From the NCBI RefSeq assembly GCF_041549525.1, contig NZ_CP157456.1, positions 4,030,001-4,094,000 on the forward strand: a DNA stretch of 64,000 bases, written 5' to 3'. Within the stretch, counting starts at the first letter, position 1, and each line of letters opens with the position of its first letter. Shown piece after piece: positions 44,875-50,770 of the stretch. Made by a program: the position numbers and the translations under genes. The notes under the pieces are model-generated. The model ran no database searches and had not been told where the DNA came from. It saw only the letters and a list, made by a program, of their open reading frames with translations. The stretch comes from Paenarthrobacter aurescens. Its GTDB lineage: Bacteria; Actinomycetota; Actinomycetes; Actinomycetales; Micrococcaceae.

Positions 44875-45678
44875 CTATGTCCGGAGGGTCCTCGCTTTGA
44901 CCATGAGAAACAGTCCGTACGCGATGAGCCCCAGCGCCACTGCAGCCAACAGGTAGGGCCCGTAAGGCTGCTCCTTGAGGGCTTTCAAACCACCGTCAAG
45001 ACCGGTTGACTGCTCCGGTTGGGCACGGACCGCGGCGATGACCACCAACAGGCCAACCAGGAACAATGCGATTCCCTTGGCGATGTAGCCCACCACCCCA
45101 ACCCAGAGTTGGAAGCGATGCACGGAGGGGTTGGATGACAGGGAAAGGTCCTTGGTGAATTTCTTGCGGAAGCCCCTCACCGCAAACACGATTCCGGTGA
45201 TGGCAATTCCGGCGCCGATGGCAACGAGCAGGAACACTCCGAATGGCGCCTTCATCAGAGTCACGGTGAAATCGCTGCTGGATTCCCGGCTGTTCCGGCC
45301 TTGTCCCATGACAAAGGAGATGATGGTGGCGGCCAGGGCAGCGAAGACCAGTGCCTGGCCCAAGGCAGAGAGTCTTTTGGTCAGCTTGTTATCGGATGCG
45401 TTCCGGTAGCCCAGAATGGCATTTCCCAATTGCCACAAGGCCAAGGCCGCACAGGCGGCGAAGCAGGCCCAGAGCAGGAGGGGCCCTGCTGGTTTGCTGG
45501 CCAGCTCGGTTACCGCGCCACTGACGTCAGCCTCGCCGCCACCGCCCACCGCGAGTTGGATTGCAATGACCCCAATGAGCAGGTGGAGCAAGCCGCTCAC
45601 GGCATAGCCGGCCCGGGCAACAGCAGCAAAGGTTTGCGAGTTCGCCGCATCCTCCGCCAGGCCAGCGGCCTTTTTCAT
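44875..45678 (-). CDS. DUF1206-domain membrane protein
   Basis: 267 residues from ATG 45678; the in-frame ATG 45723 has its purine-rich stretch only 2 bp away, so the later start is preferred. Three tandem DUF1206 units, each a pair of helices, are visible beginning with ARAGYAVSGLLHLLIGVIAIQLA, then WQLGNAILGYRNA, and later VGYIAKGIALFLVGLLVV. Six membrane helices in all. The family is common in actinobacteria and cyanobacteria, with no known role. Confidence 0.88.
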   Translation of the reverse strand: MKKAAGLAEDAANSQTFAAVARAGYAVSGLLHLLIGVIAIQLAVGGGGEADVSGAVTELASKPAGPLLLWACFAACAALALWQLGNAILGYRNASDNKLTKRLSALGQALVFAALAATIISFVMGQGRNSRESSSDFTVTLMKAPFGVFLLVAIGAGIAITGIVFAVRGFRKKFTKDLSLSSNPSVHRFQLWVGVVGYIAKGIALFLVGLLVVIAAVRAQPEQSTGLDGGLKALKEQPYGPYLLAAVALGLIAYGLFLMVKARTLRT

Positions 45679-45793
45679 CTCATCCTTGATGACAAGCCTC
45701 CTTATTTTCGCTGTGGACTCCATCGTCCCTTAAACGACGTCGGGCATGTACCCACCCGAACAACGAGGCAGTTGCGCCAGGAAGCCTTGGCGC

Positions 45794-45994
45794 CTAGAAA
45801 CCAACTACGGATTGTGGCCAGATGCTCCGGAGGCCCGCGCCCAGAGGATTGAACTGCTCACGGACTGTTACCACGGCACGGGTCTGGCTGAGGCTTTCGC
45901 CAGCCTGGCCGGCTGCGTCCTGGGCGGCACGGAGGGAATCGGACTCGATACGTCCAACAACAGTGGTGGGCTGGGCCGAGATCTGGTCAGTCAT
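45794..45994 (-). CDS. Possible 66-residue small protein
   Basis: An open frame with a strong SD (AGGAAGGA about 9 bp before ATG). The first 45 residues are helix-prone and polar (RIESDSLRAAQDAAGQAGESLSQTRA). The C-terminus is Pro/Gly-containing. No family is recognised. It lies in an otherwise empty 488-bp stretch between the DUF1206 gene and the next small gene. It is included because of the SD and position; codon bias is only fair. Confidence 0.45.
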   Translation of the reverse strand: MTDQISAQPTTVVGRIESDSLRAAQDAAGQAGESLSQTRAVVTVREQFNPLGAGLRSIWPQSVVGF

Positions 45995-46166
45995 TTCGGT
46001 GGTCCTTCCTGGAAGTTCCCGTCAGCTGATTGGCTGATGTTTCAACCATCTGACGAGGTCCTCAAGAAGGACGCCGGGTCATCTCAAGATTTCCTCAAGA
46101 TTGGGGAGAGTCAGTGATGGGCAGCCACGCTTCTGGACCGCCTATCCCGAGTACTTACCGCGTGGA

Positions 46167-46460
46167 TCAGTCGCGCGCGGAGTCCTTGAGGAGCCGCTCG
46201 ATGTCCGCAAAACTCATCCCCGAGGCAATCGCAAGGTCCGGAAGCCCGGCTCCGGCAGCAGAAGCATTACGCATCGCCCTCGCCAGAACGTCCTCAGCCT
46301 CGTCCATCTCCCACTGGAGGCCCTCAACCCGGGCCGAGGCGGTCCAGACTTCGTCCAAATACCCGGTTCTCCTGGACGGAGCGGTCGCCGCTGGCGGCGC
46401 CTCCACCGTCGTCCCTGGAAGAGCTTTCTCCTGCATGTCCCTCGTTGCTACCGCGGTCAT
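46167..46460 (-). CDS. Small helical protein, possible DNA-binding C-terminus
   Basis: 97 residues with SD AGGG seven bases before ATG. The central part is an acidic helix (LQWEMDEAEDVLARAMRNAS). The C-terminal LPDLAIASGMSFADIERLL has the spacing of a helix-turn-helix (helix, G-M-S turn, helix), as in the end of sigma-like or MerR-like proteins. A well-spaced promoter lies directly upstream. Divergent from the Asp23 operon, so it may be a small regulator; that is inference. Confidence 0.65.
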   Translation of the reverse strand: MTAVATRDMQEKALPGTTVEAPPAATAPSRRTGYLDEVWTASARVEGLQWEMDEAEDVLARAMRNASAAGAGLPDLAIASGMSFADIERLLKDSARD

Positions 46461-46482
46461 CTGATGCCCTTCCGTGTAAGAA

Positions 46483-46519
46483 TTTATCTCGACAACCTAG
46501 TTATATGACAATCTAACTA
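46483..46519 (-). promoter_or_regulatory. Sigma-A-type promoter with overlapping TAGTTA-N10-TAACTA repeat
   Basis: On the minus strand TTGTCA (46506-46511) and GATAAA (46483-46488) are 17 bp apart, a good -35/-10 pair for the 97-residue protein gene, about 20 bp before its start. The perfect inverted repeat TAGTTA (46498-46503)/TAACTA (46514-46519) straddles the -35, so a dimeric repressor could block it. Confidence 0.55.
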
Positions 46520-46653
46520 ATTATTCCAGCAGGGTTTTTCTTTGAAGTGACTCACATCACATATTTCCGAGCGTGAGGAATGGGGTAGCCATCACGTCTT
46601 ATTCACGACGGCGGATAACAAGCGCCGCGCACAACGGACAGGAGCAAATCGAC

Positions 46654-47148
46654 ATGACGATTCAAACGCAGACCCCCGCAGGCGTCCCCGCAAAGAAGGC
46701 GCAGACTTCCCCAACCTCCTCATCCGAGGCCCCAAACGGCACACCGCTGAAGGGTAAAGACGGACGAGGCGCCACCACGGTGGCCGACGGCGTTGTAGCG
46801 AAGATCGCCGGCATTGCCATCCAGGAAATACCCGGCGTTCACGCTCTGGGTGGCGGAGCGGCCAGGGCAATCGGAAACCTCCGCGAGAAGGTAGGCCAGA
46901 AGGACCTCACCCAGGGCGTCAGCGTGGAGGTGGGTCAAACCCAAGTGGCTGTTGATGTCACCTTGGTGGTTGAATACCCGCACCCGCTCCAGGAAGTTGC
47001 CGACAACGCCCGCGACGCCGTGTACACCGCGATTGAGGACTTGGTGGGCATGGAAGTCACCGAGGTCAACGTGACCATCACCGACATCCATGTGCCTTCC
47101 GAGGACGATGATGCCGATGGTTCCGAGCGTGAACCGAGGGTGGCATGA
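46654..47148 (+). CDS. Asp23/Gls24-family envelope stress protein, copy 1
   Basis: 164 residues from ATG 46654 (SD AGGAG ten bases upstream). An about 40-residue Thr/Pro/Ser/Lys-rich head precedes the Asp23 domain: GVVAKIAGIAIQEIPGVHALGGG, VSVEVGQTQVAVDVTLVVEYPHPLQEVADNARDAVYTAIEDLVGMEVTEVNVTI. Asp23 proteins form a membrane-associated layer through the AmaP anchor in staphylococci. It is the first gene of an eight-gene unit. Its stop overlaps the next start (ATGA). Confidence 0.93.
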   Translation: MTIQTQTPAGVPAKKAQTSPTSSSEAPNGTPLKGKDGRGATTVADGVVAKIAGIAIQEIPGVHALGGGAARAIGNLREKVGQKDLTQGVSVEVGQTQVAVDVTLVVEYPHPLQEVADNARDAVYTAIEDLVGMEVTEVNVTITDIHVPSEDDDADGSEREPRVA

Positions 47149-47336
47149 GCCCCACCATCGCTGGCCTTGCCATAGGCGCGGTGCTGGCCTTCGCCGGGCT
47201 GGCCTTCGGCTTTTGGGGCCTGTTGCTCACGGCACTGTTCATGGGAGTGGGAGCGGTGCTGGGCCGCTCCGCCGAAGGGAAGCTTGACCTTCGCGGGGTT
47301 CTGGATGCCCTGCGGGGCAAGCGCTCCTCCACATGA
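47145..47336 (+). CDS. DUF2273-type small membrane protein
   Basis: 63 residues: two membrane helices (about 4-22 and 24-40) linked by a Gly-Phe-Trp-Gly turn, then a charged amphipathic end (KLDLRGVLDALRGKR). This is the form of the DUF2273 protein that accompanies Asp23 and AmaP in firmicutes and actinobacteria. It overlaps genes on both sides by 4 bp, and is likely a membrane partner of the Asp23 layer. Confidence 0.85.
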   Translation: MSPTIAGLAIGAVLAFAGLAFGFWGLLLTALFMGVGAVLGRSAEGKLDLRGVLDALRGKRSST

Positions 47337-47863
47337 GCAGGACAGCCCCCACCAGCACAGCCCCTACCAGCACAGGACGCGCCGGCATGGGACGCGCCAG
47401 CAGAAGCAGCCTGATGAGCGGAGCCAGGACGGGACACAACCGAATCACCCATAATGCCCTCCGCAAAACGGTGGAAACCGTCGCGGCACAGGCCTTCAAC
47501 GTGGGCCCCGGCAATGTGGCTGTCTCGCTGGAGGACGACGGAGGCAAGCTGGGGATCAGCGTCTCCGTCGCGTTACCGCTCCCACCGCTTTTGGGAATGC
47601 CGTATTCGGACATGGCCCCTGTTGAGGCCCGCCCGGGCGAAGGCACAGTCTTCGCCATGGCCCGGCAGGCCCGTGCTGACATCGTCGCGCAAGGTGCGGA
47701 ACTCACCGGACTGGAAATCGGCCGCGTGGACATCCGCCTCCACGGCGACAAGAACAGCGGCGCCAAGAACAGTGGCGACAAGAACAGTGGCGGCAAGAAC
47801 ACCGGACGCGGCTCGAACAACAGCGGCAGCAGGAACAACCTCAGGGAAAGGAGAGTCAGATGA
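47333..47863 (+). CDS. Asp23/Gls24-family protein, copy 2, with repeat tails
   Basis: 176 residues. The Asp23 core is about 38-138 (RKTVETVAAQAFNVGPGNVAVSLEDDGGKLGISVSVALPLP, then MARQARADIVAQGAELTGLEIGRVDIRL), preceded by a Thr/Ser/Ala head and followed by a tail with four KNSG/KNTG repeats. The repeated Asn/Gly/Ser tail is probably disordered and exposed. It has 4-bp overlaps with both neighbours. Confidence 0.85.
   Translation: MSRTAPTSTAPTSTGRAGMGRASRSSLMSGARTGHNRITHNALRKTVETVAAQAFNVGPGNVAVSLEDDGGKLGISVSVALPLPPLLGMPYSDMAPVEARPGEGTVFAMARQARADIVAQGAELTGLEIGRVDIRLHGDKNSGAKNSGDKNSGGKNTGRGSNNSGSRNNLRERRVR
47747..47806 (+). repeat. Four tandem 15-bp repeats inside the Asp23 copy 2 gene
   Basis: Units of the form GNCAAGAACANYGGN at 47747, 47762, 47777 and 47792 encode D/A/D/G-K-N-S/T-G. 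The unit is in frame, so copy number may vary between strains without breaking the gene. Confidence 0.75.
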
Positions 47864-48441
47864 GCAAGGACCCGCTGGTACGGCGTCTCATTCGCCGTGA
47901 AACGCACTCTTCCAGGGCCCTGCCCTCCATAGTGGCCGCCTCAATCCTGCTGGCGACTGCCCTGTGGTTGACGCTCGAGTACGTGCTGTGGCTGCTCAAG
48001 GACCAGCCACTGCTGGCCAGCCCGGCCCAAACGCTCCGCTGGTTGCAGGACCTCCCCGGCAACACCGTCCCCGGGGGCATGATCGGAGCCGGAGCCGGCA
48101 TGGCCCTACTTGGCATCCTGACCTTGGGGCTGGGTTTGGGAAAGGGCCGCAGGCATCGCCGCTCACTCCACAGCGACCGGGCAGCGGTTGTTGTGGACGA
48201 CGACGTCATTGCAGCGGCCATCTCCAACACCTCCCGTCTGGCCGGGGGCCTCGCCGCGGGGCAGGTGACCACAACCGTGGGTGGACGGTCCGTCCTGGTA
48301 CGGGTGCGTCCGACGTCGGGGGTTTCGCTTGAGACTGCAACCATCAAAACAGCGCTCGACGGCGAATTGGCCGCCTATGCGGTGGACCGCCGGTTGGCGT
48401 CCCGCATCCAGGTTCTAAAGGAAGGAGCGGTAGGGCAATGA
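47860..48441 (+). CDS. Two-helix membrane protein of the Asp23 operon (DUF6286-like)
   Basis: 193 residues. Basic N-terminus (RRLIRRETHSSR), membrane helices at about 21-44 and 73-93, a basic loop GKGRRHRRSLH, then a soluble C-terminal domain (about 105-190) with strand-helix pattern VVVDDDVIAAAISNTSRLAGG and GRSVLVRVRPTSG, resembling an AmaP-type cytoplasmic Asp23-like fold. It probably acts as a membrane anchor for Asp23 proteins. It is coupled by 4-bp overlaps to genes on both sides. Confidence 0.78.
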   Translation: MSKDPLVRRLIRRETHSSRALPSIVAASILLATALWLTLEYVLWLLKDQPLLASPAQTLRWLQDLPGNTVPGGMIGAGAGMALLGILTLGLGLGKGRRHRRSLHSDRAAVVVDDDVIAAAISNTSRLAGGLAAGQVTTTVGGRSVLVRVRPTSGVSLETATIKTALDGELAAYAVDRRLASRIQVLKEGAVGQ

Positions 48442-49043
48442 GGAACACCAACAGGGCACTGAACCGCATGGTTCTGACGCTTTTGGGAATTGTCCTGCTG
48501 GGAGCCGGTGCCGCACTGATCGCGGCCGGATCCCTCCCCGGGGCCGCGGAAGTGTGGACCAGCACGGCGTCGTTGGTGCGGGACCAAGCACGGAACCTCG
48601 CGGGCATGGCGCCCCTGCCGGACCCGGTCCGGAGTTGGTGGTTGGTGCTGGGAGTCGCCATACCGCTGGTGGGCGCCGTGCTCAGCGCCGCTTGGCTGGC
48701 TTCCCAGGGCGGCGGCAAAACACCCCGGCTGGCCGAGCAATCAGAAGGCCCCGCCGGACGGACCGTTATTGACTCCGGTTTGGTGTCCGTCGCTATTCGT
48801 GAAGCCCTGAGCGGCAACACTGACGTGCTGTCCTCTTCCGTCTCGGCGTGGGAGTCACGCCGCGGCACAGCCCTCCGCATCCGGGTGGAGGCCCGCAAAG
48901 GTGCGTCTCCACGGGCTCTGGCAGACTCCGTGGAGCTGCTCCTCCAGCAACTGGACAGGCTGCTGGGGCATCCAATGCCGGTTCTGGTGCGAATCACCAG
49001 CGGAACCCGCACGCAAGTGTCAGGTTCCCGTCGTGCCCGGTGA
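48438..49043 (+). CDS. amaP: AmaP-like alkaline-shock membrane anchor
   Basis: 201 residues with membrane helices at about 11-32 and 66-90 and a soluble C-terminal domain about 108-185 (GRTVIDSGLVSVAIREALSGNTDVLSSSVSAWESRRGTALRIRVEARKG). The two-helix hairpin followed by an Asp23-like domain is the design of AmaP, which tethers Asp23 at the membrane. The 4-bp overlap with the preceding gene supports co-translation. The next gene begins 99 bp on, the only sizeable gap in the operon, so a second promoter there is possible. Confidence 0.8.
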   Translation: MRNTNRALNRMVLTLLGIVLLGAGAALIAAGSLPGAAEVWTSTASLVRDQARNLAGMAPLPDPVRSWWLVLGVAIPLVGAVLSAAWLASQGGGKTPRLAEQSEGPAGRTVIDSGLVSVAIREALSGNTDVLSSSVSAWESRRGTALRIRVEARKGASPRALADSVELLLQQLDRLLGHPMPVLVRITSGTRTQVSGSRRAR

Positions 49044-49142
49044 CCCTCGAGTATCAAGCGCTAAGAACTAACACCCAGAAGCTCAAAGAAGGCTTCACCT
49101 GGAACTAACCCCACCACCCACCGTGCATTGGAAGGCAGAAAC

Positions 49143-49727
49143 GTGACTGGTTCACCCGCAGCGCAGCACCAACTGGACCTGGTGCCCGATGCCCTGTTGG
49201 CCGGCCGGGCCGCAGACGGTGACACAGCGGCCTTCGAGGCACTCGCCCGCCGCCACGGCCCCCTGATGAGGGCAACTGCCCGACGATTGACCGGATCGCT
49301 GGCCGACGCCGACGACGTAGTGCAGGAAACCCTGGTCCAGGCGTGGAAACAGATGGACACCCTCCGCGACCCGGCGGCTGTGAAGGGCTGGTTGCTCCGG
49401 ATTGTGGGCAGCCGCAGCATCGATCACTTGAGGAAACGGCGCCATCACGTGGGCCTTGATGATGTGGTGGACCAGATGCAGCACGATCCCAAGCCGCAGG
49501 CGGAGGACCCTCAACACCGCGCAGTCAACAGCTCACGAGTGGACGCTTTGAAGGCGGCCCTGGCAGCACTACCCGAGGAACAGCGGCGATGTTGGGTACT
49601 TAAAGAGTTCAATGACCAGAGTTACGAGGAGATCGCACTGACGTTGAACATCAGCCCGGCCAGCGTCCGGGGCCGCCTGGCCCGGGCTCGGATCACCCTT
49701 GCACGCACGATGGAGGAATGGCGATGA
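49143..49727 (+). CDS. ECF-type RNA polymerase sigma factor
   Basis: 194 residues from GTG 49143 (AAGG upstream). Region 2 spans about 25-95: FEALARRHGPLMRATARRLTGSLADADDVVQETLVQAWKQMD, WLLRIVGSRSIDHLRKRR. Region 4 spans about 130-185: LAALPEEQRRCWVLKEFNDQSYEEIALTLNISPASVRGRLARAR, a clear helix-turn-helix. There is no region 3, as expected for group 4 sigma. It sits within the Asp23 operon and overlaps the anti-sigma-like gene (ATGA), so it probably controls this operon under envelope stress. Confidence 0.94.
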   Translation: MTGSPAAQHQLDLVPDALLAGRAADGDTAAFEALARRHGPLMRATARRLTGSLADADDVVQETLVQAWKQMDTLRDPAAVKGWLLRIVGSRSIDHLRKRRHHVGLDDVVDQMQHDPKPQAEDPQHRAVNSSRVDALKAALAALPEEQRRCWVLKEFNDQSYEEIALTLNISPASVRGRLARARITLARTMEEWR

Positions 49728-50380
49728 ACACCCCCGGCGATGCCTTGGAATGCGGGCACAGTCTTGCCGAGCTGAGCACCTATGTGGACACCGGTCAGAT
49801 TGCCGATCCTGTCCATCTTCAGTCCTGCCCCGAATGCCAGGCCGGTTTGGCATCCCTGCGCAGCCTCTCCCAATTCGGGAGTGAGCTGCTCAGCTCCGAT
49901 CTGGCCGATGCCGGTTCCGGCCATGACGACTGGATGCAGTCGATCCTGGACAACCTCCGGTTGGAACTCCGTCCCGGCAGGAGCATCCCCTTGACGGCCG
50001 GGGACCCCCGGGACTCCCTCTGGGAAACCGAAGGCTCCATCTCGGCGCTCATCCGTTCGGTTGTGGATGCGTTCCCCGGCACCGCGGCAGGAAAGTGCCG
50101 CTTGCACGGTGACATCACCACGGCAGGGGCGGGGATCTGCGTGGAAGTGGAGATAGCGGTTGTGTACGGACATCCCATGGAAGAGCGGGCTGCCGAGCTG
50201 CGACGGCAGCTCTCGGAGACCCTGGCCTTTCAGACCGAGCTGACCATTGAGTCCATCAACATCACAGTGACCGATGTCCTGGAACCACCCCCGCCCACAT
50301 CAGCTGGCCCCGGAAAAGCCGGCACTACCCCTGCCGCATTCACTACCCCTGCACCGATCGATCGGGAGGATCAGCCATGA
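49724..50380 (+). CDS. Zinc-finger anti-sigma domain fused to an Asp23-like domain
   Basis: 218 residues from ATG 49724 (ATGA overlap with the sigma gene; ATG 49718 is an alternative). Residues 1-60 carry C10, H31, C35 and C38, the C...HxxxCxxC ligands of zinc-binding anti-sigma (ZAS) domains. Residues about 105-190 resemble an Asp23 domain: EGSISALIRSVVDAFPGTAAGKCRLHGD, VEVEIAVVYGHPMEERAAELRRQL, ELTIESINITVTDV. A Pro/Thr/Ala tail follows. No membrane helix is seen. The design suggests that the state of the Asp23 layer is read directly by the sigma inhibitor; that is inference. Confidence 0.82.
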   Translation: MNTPGDALECGHSLAELSTYVDTGQIADPVHLQSCPECQAGLASLRSLSQFGSELLSSDLADAGSGHDDWMQSILDNLRLELRPGRSIPLTAGDPRDSLWETEGSISALIRSVVDAFPGTAAGKCRLHGDITTAGAGICVEVEIAVVYGHPMEERAAELRRQLSETLAFQTELTIESINITVTDVLEPPPPTSAGPGKAGTTPAAFTTPAPIDREDQP

Positions 50381-50742
50381 CCGAGTCCCTGGACCCCGCA
50401 AGCTCGTCCCCCTCAGTGGCCCTCCCCGCACCAGCAGCATCGGATCTTGCAGAGGAACTGTTGGGCGTCATCCAAGCCGTGGACGGAGTCACAGCCGTGT
50501 ATCCGGCGCAGCCCCTCTGGCAGTCCATCGCAGGGGCGGCGGTGGCTGTGATCACCGGGGAAAGTATGCCGTTGATCGCGGTCACTGATCATCCTCATGA
50601 GCCGGTGGTGAAGGCCCGGATCGGAGTGGGTACGCTCCGGCCGGCGCCCCAGGTGGCCCGCGAAGTAGCTCAGGCCGTCCGCAGCCACCTGCTCCCCCGC
50701 GTAGCCGTCGTCGAGGTTTACATTGTCAAGGTAGGCACCTAG
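50377..50742 (+). CDS. Asp23-like short protein, last of the operon
   Basis: 121 residues. Thr/Pro/Ala-rich head, then a compact alpha/beta domain (LAEELLGVIQAVDGVTAVYPAQPLWQSIAG, KARIGVGTLRPAPQVAREVAQAVRSHL, VAVVEVYIVKV) that follows the strand-helix-strand order of Asp23. It has a 4-bp overlap with the fused anti-sigma gene. Function is presumably as another layer component or adaptor. It is convergent with the GH3 gene, 28 bp apart. Confidence 0.72.
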   Translation: MTESLDPASSSPSVALPAPAASDLAEELLGVIQAVDGVTAVYPAQPLWQSIAGAAVAVITGESMPLIAVTDHPHEPVVKARIGVGTLRPAPQVAREVAQAVRSHLLPRVAVVEVYIVKVGT

Positions 50743-50770
50743 CCGTCGCCGCCCCTCCGGCTCCCCGGAC

